Below, one piece after another: positions 51,159-59,757 of a stretch of 64,000 bases of DNA. The stretch's first letter is position 1; each line of letters opens with the position of its first letter. The position numbers were made by a program, and so were the translations under genes. Source of the stretch: Exiguobacterium indicum HHS 31 (GTDB taxonomy: Bacteria; Bacillota; Bacilli; Exiguobacteriales; Exiguobacteriaceae); contig NZ_MPSZ01000001.1 in NCBI RefSeq assembly GCF_001939065.1, positions 682,001 to 746,000 of the forward strand. The letters run 5' to 3'. The notes beneath the pieces were generated by a model. That model did not search any database. It was given only the letters and a program-made list of their open reading frames with translations, and was not told the DNA's origin.

Positions 51159-51656
51159 TTATGAGTGATTCGCTAACGCAGCATCAAGCCGTCGTTTTTG
51201 ATGGCGATGGTGGGCGAGATGATACGTGACGAGAGCATACCACTCGGCGGCATTCAACCATCCCATCCCACCGTGGTGCGTCTTTTGGTCAGGGGCTGTC
51301 GACTGGGCGACCATGGCAAGTGATGCGTGACGATCGGTCAACTCGAGCCAACGCGTCCGCAATCGGTCGACGTGAGCCGTCTCGTCCGGTGGTGCGTTCA
51401 TCGCATCCGGTAATCGAATCGGTGTCGCCGGAAACGCACCGGCAGCAAACAGCCTTTCGCCAAACGGTGACTTTCCGGACGTAGTCACGGGTGCGAACTG
51501 GCACGACTCGACCTCATCTAAATACTCATGACTGACGACGATCAGATGGTCGTACATCTGGCTGATCGACCATGTGTCATGATTCAGATGATAGATCAAA
51601 GCATTCGGCTGATAGTGATCAAGCTCCTGTAGATAATAGGTGAATAGTTCGTCCAT
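51159..51656 (-). CDS. DinB/YfiT-family protein
   Basis: 165 residues forming a four-helix bundle of the DinB_2 type. Metal-binding His are visible: TWSISQMYDHLIVVS (His at about 41) and YHLAHHRHQKRRL near the C-terminus (H-x-x-x-H). Members are metal-dependent enzymes, often thiol-transferases such as bacillithiol S-transferase, or remain uncharacterised. ATG at 51656 follows GAGAGGAG; a longer in-frame start at 51701 has no ribosome site. Confidence 0.82.
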   Translation of the reverse strand: MDELFTYYLQELDHYQPNALIYHLNHDTWSISQMYDHLIVVSHEYLDEVESCQFAPVTTSGKSPFGERLFAAGAFPATPIRLPDAMNAPPDETAHVDRLRTRWLELTDRHASLAMVAQSTAPDQKTHHGGMGWLNAAEWYALVTYHLAHHRHQKRRLDAALANHS

Positions 51657-51746
51657 CCTGTCACTCCTCTCAAAAAACATCTCCCTATTCTTTTCGAACA
51701 ATCATCGACTTCTTCCTGTCATATGTCCTAGAAAGGAGGAATCACC

Positions 51747-52502
51747 ATGCAAGCCCCATATCTTCCGGTTCCCCATACGCTCTTACGGAGCGGGACGGCA
51801 TTTGCGTCCGTCCATGAAAAGATGATCTACCTGATTCTTGAGAGCTTCAGCGGTCAGGATGGTCAAGCGTTCCCGTCCTATCAGACGATCGCTGACGCTG
51901 TTCCGTGCAGTAAATCGACGGTCAAGTCGTGTATCCAGTCCTTGATTGCAAGCGGTCGGATCGAGAAAGTCGAACGGTTCACGAAACACGGGGGACAGAC
52001 CTCGAATGCTTACCGTGTCCTGCCCCGTGTCGAGACACCTTCCCCGGCGAGTCACGAGACGACTGCCCCCGAGGTTTCTGCTGACTCCGAAGAAGAAGTC
52101 TTGAAGAAAACGACTTTAAAAAAGGAACTGGTGCAGCAGTACGAGACGAATCTCGGCAAGGCGACACCACGAATCGAGCAAGAATTGCTACAGCTGGCAA
52201 CAGACCATCCGATCGATCGCATCCTGTATGCAATCGAAGAAGCGGCGCGAGCGAACAGTCGTCATTTTGGCTACATCGAGCAAGTCGTCAAGCGTCTTGC
52301 GACTGGATTACCGGCTGAACGGCGGAAACGAATAACCAAACGTTCAAGAAGAGACACTTCATTATTTCAATTACCGAATTGGATGGAACGAGAAAAAGCA
52401 GCGCAACGAGCATATGAAGCACACCATAAAGAGAAACAGACCATACCTGACGACGCCGAAATTGCTGAACTATTACAAGGACTGGCAAGGGAGGGAGCCT
52501 GA
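51747..52502 (+). CDS. Phage-type replication protein with HTH and DnaD-like domains
   Basis: 251 residues. About 15-90 is a winged HTH of the HTH_36 type (VHEKMIYLILESFSG, PSYQTIADAVPCSKSTVKSCIQSL); about 130-190 resembles the DnaB_2/DnaD domain with the typical HFGYIEQVVKRL end. Similar proteins are phage replisome organisers loading the helicase. The ATG follows AAAGGAGG. Its stop overlaps the endolysin start (TGATG), which places a replication-type gene in one operon with lysis genes; that is unusual for a phage map and suggests a compacted remnant. Confidence 0.8.
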   Translation: MQAPYLPVPHTLLRSGTAFASVHEKMIYLILESFSGQDGQAFPSYQTIADAVPCSKSTVKSCIQSLIASGRIEKVERFTKHGGQTSNAYRVLPRVETPSPASHETTAPEVSADSEEEVLKKTTLKKELVQQYETNLGKATPRIEQELLQLATDHPIDRILYAIEEAARANSRHFGYIEQVVKRLATGLPAERRKRITKRSRRDTSLFQLPNWMEREKAAQRAYEAHHKEKQTIPDDAEIAELLQGLAREGA

Positions 52503-53137
52503 TGCAACTGGAAGAAATACTCCGACGTGCCAATCAAAAACTATCCGTTCCGGGCATGCATCCGTCTGTCGTCCGGATCGCGCGTGACGCGATTCGAGAG
52601 CTGTATCCGCATGGGATCAAACTCGGTATAGCACAAAGCTTTCGAAGCATCGCGGAACAGAATGCGTTGTATGCAAAAGGACGGACGACACCAGGACCCA
52701 TCGTGACGCAAGCCCGCGGAGGACAATCGAACCATAACTTCGGTGTCGCAATCGATGTCTTCCTTTACGAAGACGGAGCAGTATTCCTTTCTCCACCAGA
52801 TGCGCGACTCCGACGAATCGTTGCAGCGATGAAACGACGCGGAATGAACTGGGGAGGGGATTGGTCTCGTTTTCCCGACTACCCCCACTTTGAACTGTAC
52901 GATCATGTCAGTCTAGCGCGTCATCACGTTCCAAAACAAGGACGCTATCTCCGGGAAAAAATCCAAGCACCGGAACTCGTCCGAGCCCTTGAAAAACGAT
53001 TGGGACTTGTGGTGACGGGAGTCTTTGATGCCCGATTGACGCACGCCGTTCGAACGTTCCAACAGACGTGTCGTCTAGTCGCTGACGGGATCGTTGGTCC
53101 GCAAACATGGCGTCGTCTCTTTCCGGTGTCCCCATGA
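52502..53137 (+). CDS. M15 endolysin with peptidoglycan-binding domain
   Basis: 211 residues. N-terminal M15 (VanY/Ply500-like) L-Ala-D-Glu peptidase domain: QSFRSIAEQNALYAKGRT, metal-binding QSNHNFGVAIDVF (S-x-H-x(6)-D) and the second His in YPHFELYD. The C-terminal PG_binding_1 domain is at about 155-208 (LGLVVTGVFDARLTHAVRTF, DGIVGPQTWRRL). Cleaves cell-wall peptides; there is no signal peptide, so exit would need the holin encoded next. Its start and stop both overlap the neighbouring genes. Confidence 0.9.
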   Translation: MQLEEILRRANQKLSVPGMHPSVVRIARDAIRELYPHGIKLGIAQSFRSIAEQNALYAKGRTTPGPIVTQARGGQSNHNFGVAIDVFLYEDGAVFLSPPDARLRRIVAAMKRRGMNWGGDWSRFPDYPHFELYDHVSLARHHVPKQGRYLREKIQAPELVRALEKRLGLVVTGVFDARLTHAVRTFQQTCRLVADGIVGPQTWRRLFPVSP

Positions 53138-53379
53138 TTCGTCTTCAGGCGTGGATTCGCCTCTTGATTCCTCTCTATGTTTTTCTTGAGTTACTCTTAC
53201 CGACGCTCGGTTTTACAGCATTGCCAGTATCGTCAAGTGACGTCGAACGATTCGTGACGGGTCTGATCGGACTGGTCGGTCTACTCGTCGCTTGGTGGAA
53301 GAACAATGATGTGACAGAACGAGCACTGAGACGAAGGCAGTCACAGGAACAGCTGGAAAACACATCCCTGACCGATTAA
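53134..53379 (+). CDS. Phage holin (phi LC3-like)
   Basis: 81 residues with two membrane helices (about 7-25 and 38-58) followed by WWKNNDVTERALRRRQSQ, the WKNN-x-x-T signature of phi LC3/PF04531-type holins. ATG at 53134 overlaps the endolysin stop (ATGA). It would make the membrane hole for the endolysin. Placement after the endolysin is the reverse of most phages, where the holin comes first. Confidence 0.85.
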   Translation: MIRLQAWIRLLIPLYVFLELLLPTLGFTALPVSSSDVERFVTGLIGLVGLLVAWWKNNDVTERALRRRQSQEQLENTSLTD

Positions 53380-53513
53380 GAATGCTGGAAGCGTTTGGAA
53401 TGTGCTAGCAACGGGCATTATTTCATACAAACGACTAACAGTTTGATTTCAAGACACCGATAGAAGGGATAGACTTTAGTCAATTAGAAAGAGAAAGAAA
53501 GGTCGGTCTTTTT

Positions 53514-54650
53514 GTGAAATGGTCAACGTTGCAGCGCTATTTGTTTTTGGCACTCTGTGCGCTATTGTTTACAAGCGTCTGGAGTTATCAAGCTTTCCTG
53601 AAAATCGAACGAGAAAATGCACGCATCTTAAACGAGGCGATTCCGATCTCGACGGAAGCAGCGGAGTTGTTTCCGGCGTTACTAAATCTTGAACTGGTCG
53701 TTCGCAGTTATATCCTCTCACCGAACGAGGCGGATCTAGCGCAGTATGATCGGACGATTGATCGGCTAGATCAAACGGTCGAACGACTCAATCAACTCGA
53801 TGAGAATCATCCGATCATGCGAAAGCTCGTCCGAACGGAAGCGATTCCCCGGATCGAGACAGCCATCCGATTTTATGATGCCCAACTGGCACTCGTTCGA
53901 AACGGGGATCAAGCAGCCGCTGAGGCAAAGCGTTATCAAGGGATGCAGTTCATCGAGACGTTTCGCCCGATTGATGCCCGTCTACGGACGGACGTCAACC
54001 GAATCATCGCCGAAGCAACGAATCGTTCCGAGCAAGCATCGAGTGCTGCGAAATGGGTCATCGTCGTTGTCGCAAGCATTGCCGTTCTTGTCTTGATTGC
54101 CTTCATCCAGACGTTTCGGATGGAACGCAGTAAACGAGCCTTGATTCATCGTTCGCTTCACGACGCCTTGACCGGTATCCCGAATCGGCGGGCGTTCGAT
54201 GAACGATTAGAACATCTCCTCGAAGAAGCCAAACAACAGCAGACACCACTCTCCCTGATTTTGATCGATGTCGATGCCTTTAAATCGTATAATGATACGT
54301 ATGGTCATTTAAAAGGGGATGAATGTTTAAAGGAAGTCGCCCGCGTCTTGAAGCGTCAAGCACGGCATGGGCAAGTCGCACGGTACGGTGGGGAGGAGTT
54401 CACGGTCTTGTTGTCGCGTGGAGCAGAAGAAACCCGGCACATTGCAGAACGAATTCGTCAGGACATTCTCGATTTGAATATCGTACATGAACGGTATGAA
54501 CCACTTTGCCGGGTCAGTGTCAGTCTTGGCTTGACGTCGCTCGTACCCGGAGCAGAGACGACGGAAAAAGAGGTGATCGACCAAGCCGATCAAGCGTTGT
54601 ATCGGGCGAAAGAGAACGGTCGAAACCAAATCGGGGACATGGCAGGATAA
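53514..54650 (+). CDS. Membrane diguanylate cyclase with CHASE3-like sensor
   Basis: 378 residues. A helix at about 8-25, an all-helical extracellular sensor (about 30-180, CHASE3-like), a second helix at about 183-203, then GGDEF (about 215-375). Loop RYGGEEFTVLLSRG and LTGIPNRRAF, FKSYNDTYGHLKGD: active-type signature. The inhibitory site is absent (ARHG instead of RxxD). Start is a GTG at 53514 with a weak AAAGGT site about ten bases upstream. Fifth c-di-GMP protein in the window. Confidence 0.9.
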   Translation: MKWSTLQRYLFLALCALLFTSVWSYQAFLKIERENARILNEAIPISTEAAELFPALLNLELVVRSYILSPNEADLAQYDRTIDRLDQTVERLNQLDENHPIMRKLVRTEAIPRIETAIRFYDAQLALVRNGDQAAAEAKRYQGMQFIETFRPIDARLRTDVNRIIAEATNRSEQASSAAKWVIVVVASIAVLVLIAFIQTFRMERSKRALIHRSLHDALTGIPNRRAFDERLEHLLEEAKQQQTPLSLILIDVDAFKSYNDTYGHLKGDECLKEVARVLKRQARHGQVARYGGEEFTVLLSRGAEETRHIAERIRQDILDLNIVHERYEPLCRVSVSLGLTSLVPGAETTEKEVIDQADQALYRAKENGRNQIGDMAG

Positions 54651-54677
54651 TGCTTAATCAGATGGGAATGAAGATGG

Positions 54678-55211
54678 GTGATACACCTGGGATTTGTTTT
54701 TGAAGAAACCTACGATATGGAAAATGCTGCTCGAATAATCTTAGATAATTTTTGTATAGACATTCAATTTCTTAGATACAGTTACGCGACGAATACCGAT
54801 GGGTCACATTGGGGCGAGGAAAAAGGTCTTCCGAAAGATTTGCGTCCATTGCTGAGTCATCATTACGGTAATGCCTCGCTCGTTTTCTTTGCGTATCATG
54901 GTTTAACGACAATACCTGTTCGAATGACGATTGAAAAAGAACCAGACTGTTTCGGTTTTCAATTCGGTTTCCAAGAAGAGAATTTAACTGCATGGTCACT
55001 CGATCAGCAGGAGACGATTTTCATGGAGGATATGCAGAGGATTGCCGATCGATCGAATGCTTTATATGCCTATTGTGATTTTGATGCAGAAATCGAGCAT
55101 CCGATAACGGAACGGGAACACATCAATCGAGAATATGCGATCGTCTACTGGTCCAAGGAGCAGACTTTTTTTAAAAACGCATGGAAAATCGATGGTTTTA
55201 CAGACCGATGA
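54678..55211 (+). CDS. Hypothetical protein, 177 aa
   Basis: Soluble, acidic, aromatic-rich protein (FGFQFGFQEENLTAWSLDQQE; YAYCDFDAEIEHP). No family is recognised. The start is probably GTG at 54678 with only a weak purine-rich region (AATGAAGATGG) upstream. It follows the cyclase gene by 27 bp and may be translated from the same mRNA. A strong terminator follows. Confidence 0.55.
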   Translation: MIHLGFVFEETYDMENAARIILDNFCIDIQFLRYSYATNTDGSHWGEEKGLPKDLRPLLSHHYGNASLVFFAYHGLTTIPVRMTIEKEPDCFGFQFGFQEENLTAWSLDQQETIFMEDMQRIADRSNALYAYCDFDAEIEHPITEREHINREYAIVYWSKEQTFFKNAWKIDGFTDR

Positions 55212-55216
55212 ACACA

Positions 55217-55259
55217 AAAATACCCCGCGTGAGAGTTTGCTTCTCATACGGGGTATTTT
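55217..55259. terminator. Bidirectional terminator
   Basis: AAAATACCCCG (55217-55227) pairs with CGGGGTATTTT (55249-55259) and an inner TGAGA/TCTCA stem. Between convergent genes. Confidence 0.88.
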
Positions 55260-55264
55260 AAAGT

Positions 55265-55558
55265 TCATTGTAAGATGACGCAATACGATCGATCGGAAAT
55301 GAGAGGTGCCGATATGATGTAGACCGTTTTGACGGGAACACCCCCGACACGTGCATCGAGTTGTGTGAGCTGAGACCGAATCTTGCGGCTTAAACCATAG
55401 CGAATTTCAGTACTAAGTTCATCGACATCTTCTTGTACGTGTAAGAGAAGTTGGAACGGTTCAAGCGAAAAGATTGAAAAATCACAGGAAATCCGCGGAT
55501 CTACAAATTTCTCATTCAATTCGTTCTTAATGTAATAGGCTTCTTGGGCACTGATCAT
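55265..55558 (-). CDS. Hypothetical protein, 97 aa
   Basis: Small soluble protein with alternating strands (ISCDFSIFSLEPFQLLLHVQED, VKTVYIISAPLISDRSYCVIL). No family is recognised. ATG at 55558 is preceded by GAGGTGAGAG. It stands alone between terminators. Confidence 0.6.
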   Translation of the reverse strand: MISAQEAYYIKNELNEKFVDPRISCDFSIFSLEPFQLLLHVQEDVDELSTEIRYGLSRKIRSQLTQLDARVGGVPVKTVYIISAPLISDRSYCVILQ

Positions 55559-55718
55559 CTTCTCTCACCTCACTCTCCTAATTGAAAAATTTTTCTCTAC
55601 TATAGTCTATATTACCCAGTTTTCTGGCAACTAATCGACTGATTTTGAAAAAAAGTCAATTCAGTCTGTAAAGTCCTCTAAAATCTTTTTTCAAGAGCAA
55701 TCACATCTGTATACACAA

Positions 55719-55748
55719 AAAAAACGCCAAGCTTCAATGCGCAAGGCG
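55719..55748 (-). terminator. Weak hairpin with long T-run
   Basis: CGCC (55732-55735) pairs with GGCG (55746-55749) with partial pairing in between; on the minus strand eight T follow. Terminates the 226-aa gene. Confidence 0.5.
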
Positions 55749-55755
55749 ACTAGAT

Positions 55756-56433
55756 TCAAGAAATTGATGACTGGACTTGGCAGTTCCGAAGATATCGCTC
55801 CATCGCTTGGACGAAGAAGGTCAATTGATGCGTCGAGATGACCGGTACCTTCCCATACCGCACTTCAAAGTAGAGAGGATCAACAGGAGATGGGAACGCA
55901 ATCCGATCAAACCATTCCGTTACCGTCTCGTGGGTCCGGCGTTGTAAGGACAGTGGCAATTGTGCATTAAAGTGAGCGAGTTGTTTTCGAATCGAGTCAG
56001 CAGGCAGGTCTTTTGTCTCATAAATGAAGATTGGAAATCGTGGCGGAAGCACATACCCTGATGGATCGATACGAGGTCGACGCAACCACTGGAGATAATG
56101 CCAGAAAAACCAGCTACAAAACAGGAGAATGAGACATAGTATGAGAAGATAAGGAGGTGTCGTCACCGAAGAATCGAACCCTGTCCGGAACCATGGAGCT
56201 GGTGGATCGACTTCGCTCATCGTGACCGTGCTTTCACCATAAGACGTTCCTTCTTCGATCGTATCGAAGATCGATTCCTTTGGACCGCAACGGTCGACGC
56301 AATATGTATTCGTTGCTGGATCAATTCGTCCAAGAAGTGACGTATAGAGCGACGGGACGAATTGTTGCACGGTAAGTAGTAGTAGACAGACAAGTGGAAT
56401 AAGAAGCAATAGGCGAGTGCGAAGCGTTTTCAC
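55756..56433 (-). CDS. Membrane protein with two helices and extracytoplasmic loop
   Basis: 226 residues: helix 1 at about 7-25, an external loop with a Cys pair (YCVDRCG), helix 2 at about 95-115, and a cytoplasmic C-terminal domain. No family is recognised. The start is GTG at 56433 with AAAGGAGG ten bases upstream; the in-frame ATG at 56523 would add 30 residues of promoter-like sequence. The disulfide-capable external loop suggests a sensor or a partner protein; no evidence beyond that. Confidence 0.6.
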   Translation of the reverse strand: MKTLRTRLLLLIPLVCLLLLTVQQFVPSLYTSLLGRIDPATNTYCVDRCGPKESIFDTIEEGTSYGESTVTMSEVDPPAPWFRTGFDSSVTTPPYLLILCLILLFCSWFFWHYLQWLRRPRIDPSGYVLPPRFPIFIYETKDLPADSIRKQLAHFNAQLPLSLQRRTHETVTEWFDRIAFPSPVDPLYFEVRYGKVPVISTHQLTFFVQAMERYLRNCQVQSSIS

Positions 56434-56557
56434 GATAGGGACACCTCCTTTGACGAGTACGTTTAACAGACTTTCGCTACACAGTATAGCAAAAGTGGAG
56501 AGGGAATATTTTGATTTTTTCAAAAAATAGTCATTGATTTAGAAGGGAATGAAAGAG

Positions 56558-57631
56558 ATGGATTTACGAACGAGTTACCAAGAAACGACGAAACGTTTAG
56601 ATGGACATGGTAGTCGGACGGTCGGCGTGTTACAAGAAGCGTTGCAGGGCGTTGCTGCCGATCAAATGAGCGATATCTATGGTAACGGCGAATTAATCAA
56701 GACGTTTGAGCGCAAGATGGTAGACTTACTCGGACACGACGATGCGATCTTTTTCCCGAGTGGCACGATGGCGCAACAGATTGCGCTACGTATCTGGTCG
56801 GATGAACAGGACAATCGTAAGGTCTCTTATCACCCGCTCTGTCACCTTGAGATTCATGAACAGGACGGCTTAAAGAAATTGCACGGGATAGAACCAATAC
56901 TAGTCGGAGAAGCCGATCGGATGATGACGATAGACGACGTCAAAGCTTTGCCGGACGTCAGCTGTCTGTTACTCGAACTACCACAACGCGAACTCGGCGG
57001 ATTGCTTCCGTCGCGTGAAGAACTCGAAGTGATTTGTGCGTATGCCCGCAAACAGAATATCCGTCTTCACTTGGACGGTGCCCGTTTACTTGAGGTCTTA
57101 CCGTATTATGAGGCAGAAGCTAAGGACATCGCGCAACTGTTTGACAGTGTCTATATCTCTTTTTATAAGGGACTCGGCGGCGTCGCAGGAGCAATCTTAG
57201 CTGGACCAGAACCGTTTTGCCAAGAGGCACGGATCTGGAAACGTCGCTACGGCGGTGACTTGATCAGTCTATATCCGTATATTCTGTCTGCCGATTTTTA
57301 TTATGAACAACGAAAAGACCGCATGGCAGAGTACCATGCAGCCGCAAAGGAGCTTGCGAGCAGATTGAATGCGATTTCGGGCATCTCGACTCGTCCCCAA
57401 GAGCCAGTCTCGAACATGTTTCATCTCTACTTCAAGGTAGAAAAAGCAGTCGTCGAGGAAAAATTGGTTGAAATCCAGTCGCACGGAAAAGTAGGTATCG
57501 CTGGTTATCTAGTTGAGAAAGAGAGCGGCTGCGCGACGGAAGTCAACATCGGCGATAGTTTTCTTACGTTGACGCCTGACGAACGTGAAACAGTCTATCG
57601 TCAATTGACGGAGGCGTTCTCAGAGGATTGA
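56558..57631 (+). CDS. Threonine-aldolase-like PLP enzyme
   Basis: 357 residues of the beta-eliminating lyase/threonine aldolase family (PLP-dependent fold I). Seen: DIYGNGELIKTFERKMVDLLG, AIFFPSGTMAQQIALR, HLDGARLLE (cofactor Asp) and the PLP-binding Lys in YISFYKGLGG. It would cleave L-threonine or a related beta-hydroxy amino acid to glycine and an aldehyde. ATG at 56549 touches the ribosome site; ATG at 56558 has the right spacing to AAGGGA. It overlaps the convergent MerR gene by 31 bp. Confidence 0.88.
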   Translation: MDLRTSYQETTKRLDGHGSRTVGVLQEALQGVAADQMSDIYGNGELIKTFERKMVDLLGHDDAIFFPSGTMAQQIALRIWSDEQDNRKVSYHPLCHLEIHEQDGLKKLHGIEPILVGEADRMMTIDDVKALPDVSCLLLELPQRELGGLLPSREELEVICAYARKQNIRLHLDGARLLEVLPYYEAEAKDIAQLFDSVYISFYKGLGGVAGAILAGPEPFCQEARIWKRRYGGDLISLYPYILSADFYYEQRKDRMAEYHAAAKELASRLNAISGISTRPQEPVSNMFHLYFKVEKAVVEEKLVEIQSHGKVGIAGYLVEKESGCATEVNIGDSFLTLTPDERETVYRQLTEAFSED

Positions 57632-58008
57632 ACAACATCAGGAGCGGGAATCGTAGGATGGAGGCGACGATAAGTGTCGACTTTTTCTGCAATCATTCGC
57701 TCCGTTTCTTGTAATGCTGCCAGTTGTGCTAAGACGTTCGCATGGTGGGCTTCAAGCAATGCGAGCCGTTCCCGCGTCGTATCCTGCTCGCCGTGAGCAA
57801 GGAACAGCGTCACGTAAGAACGGATTTGCTTGATCGGCATATGCGTTTCGCGCAAGCGGAGAACGAACCGAAGCCATGTTACGTCTTGATCGTCATAACG
57901 ACGTTGACCGTTCTGACGCTTTGGAAACAATAGCCCTTCCTTTTCGTAATAGCGAATCGTATGGGCACTCGTATCGGTCAATCGACTGATTTCAGAAATC
58001 GTATACAT
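57601..58008 (-). CDS. MerR-family regulator
   Basis: 135 residues. N-terminal MerR HTH (YTISEISRLTDTSAHTIRYYEKEGLLFP, about 1-28, then RRYDDQDVTWLRFVLRLRETHMPI) and a coiled-coil dimerisation helix; no metal-binding Cys. ATG at 58008 follows AAGGTGAG. Divergent from an SDR gene, and the intergenic palindrome lies in a 19-bp spacer, the classical MerR arrangement, so it should activate the SDR gene and itself. The effector is unknown. Confidence 0.9.
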   Translation of the reverse strand: MYTISEISRLTDTSAHTIRYYEKEGLLFPKRQNGQRRYDDQDVTWLRFVLRLRETHMPIKQIRSYVTLFLAHGEQDTTRERLALLEAHHANVLAQLAALQETERMIAEKVDTYRRLHPTIPAPDVVQSSENASVN

Positions 58009-58025
58009 ACATCTCACCTTTCTGC

Positions 58026-58056
58026 TTGACTTAGAGTTCACTCTAAGGATTAGACT
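58026..58056 (+). promoter_or_regulatory. MerR-type promoter with 19-bp spacer
   Basis: TTGACT (58026-58031), 19-bp spacer, TAGACT (58051-58056). The spacer holds the palindrome CTTAGAG-TTCA-CTCTAAG (58030-58047). This overlong spacing and embedded dyad are the hallmark of MerR-activated promoters. Confidence 0.85.
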
Positions 58057-58090
58057 CTCACTATACCAAATCAAAAAGGGGATATGCTAC

Positions 58091-58840
58091 ATGAAGTACA
58101 CGGTCATTACAGGAGCAAGTTCAGGAATTGGATATGAGACGGCAAAACTACTCGCAGGAAAAGGAAAATCACTCGTTCTCGTCGCGCGACGGACGTCTGA
58201 GCTCGAAAAACTTCGGGATGAAGTCAAACAAATCTCACCAGATAGTGATGTCATCCTCAAGTCGGTCGATCTCGCAGATAACCAAAATGTCCATGGTTTA
58301 TATGAAGAACTAAAGGAACTCGACATCGAGACGTGGATCAACAATGCCGGATTCGGCGATTTTGATCTCGTTCAGGACATTGATCTCGGGAAAATCGAGA
58401 AAATGCTCCGCTTGAACATTGAGGCGCTGACGATTCTCTCGAGTCTATTCGTCCGCGATTATCATGACATCGAAGGGACGACACTCGTCAATATCTCATC
58501 AGCTGGCGGTTACCGGATCGTGCCGAATGCGGTCACATATTGCGCGACGAAGTTCTATGTCAGTGCTTACACAGAGGGTCTCGCGCAAGAACTGCAAAAA
58601 GGCGGGGCAAAACTCCGGGCGAAAGTACTGGCACCAGCTGCGACTGAGACAGAGTTTGCGGATCGTTCGCGCGGCGAAGCAGGGTTCGACTACAGCAAGA
58701 ACGTCAAAAAGTACCATACGGCGGCTGAGATGGCAGGCTTCCTGCATCAGTTGATCGAAAGTGATGCGATCGTCGGCATCGTCGACGGTGAGACGTATGA
58801 GTTCGAATTGCGTGGTCCGTTGTTCAACTACGCAGGATAA
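58091..58840 (+). CDS. Short-chain dehydrogenase/reductase
   Basis: 249 residues. Cofactor motif TGASSGIG (about 7-14), NNAG (about 84-87), catalytic Ser in ISSAGG and YCATK (about 151-155). A single Rossmann domain. Oxidation or reduction of a carbonyl compound is expected. It is the only gene under the MerR-type promoter, with a short leader; its substrate is probably related to the MerR effector. A terminator follows. Confidence 0.9.
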   Translation: MKYTVITGASSGIGYETAKLLAGKGKSLVLVARRTSELEKLRDEVKQISPDSDVILKSVDLADNQNVHGLYEELKELDIETWINNAGFGDFDLVQDIDLGKIEKMLRLNIEALTILSSLFVRDYHDIEGTTLVNISSAGGYRIVPNAVTYCATKFYVSAYTEGLAQELQKGGAKLRAKVLAPAATETEFADRSRGEAGFDYSKNVKKYHTAAEMAGFLHQLIESDAIVGIVDGETYEFELRGPLFNYAG

Positions 58841-58847
58841 AATGGAA

Positions 58848-58881
58848 CAAGGTCCCTTTTTCGAATGAGAAAGGGACCTTG
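58848..58881 (+). terminator. Terminator of the SDR gene
   Basis: CAAGGTCCCTTT (58848-58859) pairs with AAAGGGACCTTG (58870-58881); a short T-poor tail follows. Confidence 0.75.
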
Positions 58882-58940
58882 CTTATGTAAGCATAATTGA
58901 TACGAATTTCAGGAATGAATCAAAAAAGGACATCCATCAC

Positions 58941-59042
58941 TTATTTTTTAAAGAGTTTTTTTGCTAATTTCCATACGACATAGACGACTGCGCCAATGAT
59001 CAGAAGATTCATCAAGGCACCGAAAATCATGAATTGCCCCAC
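58941..59042 (-). CDS. Single-helix microprotein, 33 aa
   Basis: From GTG 59042 the frame reads MGQFMIFGALMNLLIIGAVV then YVVWKLAKKLFKK: one membrane helix with a Lys-rich cytoplasmic tail. GAGGTGG lies about seven bases upstream of the GTG, which supports translation. The layout resembles toxic or regulatory membrane peptides. It is 42 bp downstream of another microprotein gene on the same strand. Confidence 0.6.
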   Translation of the reverse strand: MGQFMIFGALMNLLIIGAVVYVVWKLAKKLFKK

Positions 59043-59084
59043 GAGTTAACCACCTCTACATACTTTTTTAGAGCGATAAGCATC

Positions 59085-59264
59085 CTATTTACGTTTTCGC
59101 TTTGAAAACCTCAAACTGATAAAAAATAACGCCATCAGCACGATAGCGATGTTCACGGCTAACGTTAATCGCTCATTTTCAATCACTCGACCATTCAAGA
59201 GATTCAAGATGATAACAAGCAACATAAATGACAATAAAAAGTATTTTATGGATTTTTTTATCAT
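59085..59264 (-). CDS. Two-helix microprotein, 59 aa
   Basis: MIKKSIKYFLLSFMLLVIIL starts the first helix; a second helix runs at about 33-51, ending in RFSKRKRK. Basic ends on both sides predict both termini inside the cell. ATG at 59264 follows AAGGAAG with a six-base spacing. It lies back-to-back with the DUF3139 gene and probably heads a two-gene unit with the 33-aa peptide. Confidence 0.65.
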   Translation of the reverse strand: MIKKSIKYFLLSFMLLVIILNLLNGRVIENERLTLAVNIAIVLMALFFISLRFSKRKRK

Positions 59265-59380
59265 GAATGACTTCCTTTTTTTGTGGTCTTATATTAGTTT
59301 ATACATATCTAGTTTTTAAAACAAGGGGAATGGCATCTGGAAATACGATATTTTTCTTATTTCTACTCGGGAGTGATGGT

Positions 59381-59722
59381 ATGAAACGAATTTATGTATG
59401 GATTACGATAGTGATGATTCTAGGAGTGGGCATCATCGGTGCTTCTGCCTATAAATCGTTTTACTATGATGAAAAACAAGAAGTCACTCAGGCAATCGAT
59501 CATTATCTGAAGCAACAGGATTATATGACATATGTGAAGAACAAGGAAATTCGATACGATACGAGCACGGGTGAATTCATTGCGCAGGTCGTGTTCCAAG
59601 ATGAACCGGAAAATGAATATGAGATTTATCGATCGGGATCTCATCGCTTTAAAGTCACGGGATTCAAAGACGGCGAACAAATTACGAACAAACAAGAAGG
59701 ACGGTATATTTCAGAGTATTGA
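59381..59722 (+). CDS. DUF3139-family protein
   Basis: 113 residues. N-terminal membrane anchor (about 2-22) and an extracellular domain with the DUF3139 pattern: helix, then YDTSTGEFIAQVVFQDEPENEYEIY (the 'F-x-D-E-P-x-x-x-Y' core). The ATG at 59381 follows GGGAGTG; the upstream in-frame start has no ribosome site. A second DUF3139 protein is encoded on the opposite strand at 60288-60614. Function unknown. Confidence 0.75.
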   Translation: MKRIYVWITIVMILGVGIIGASAYKSFYYDEKQEVTQAIDHYLKQQDYMTYVKNKEIRYDTSTGEFIAQVVFQDEPENEYEIYRSGSHRFKVTGFKDGEQITNKQEGRYISEY

Positions 59723-59757
59723 CAGCAAGGAGTCAAGAATGGAAGTGAGATGACAAA

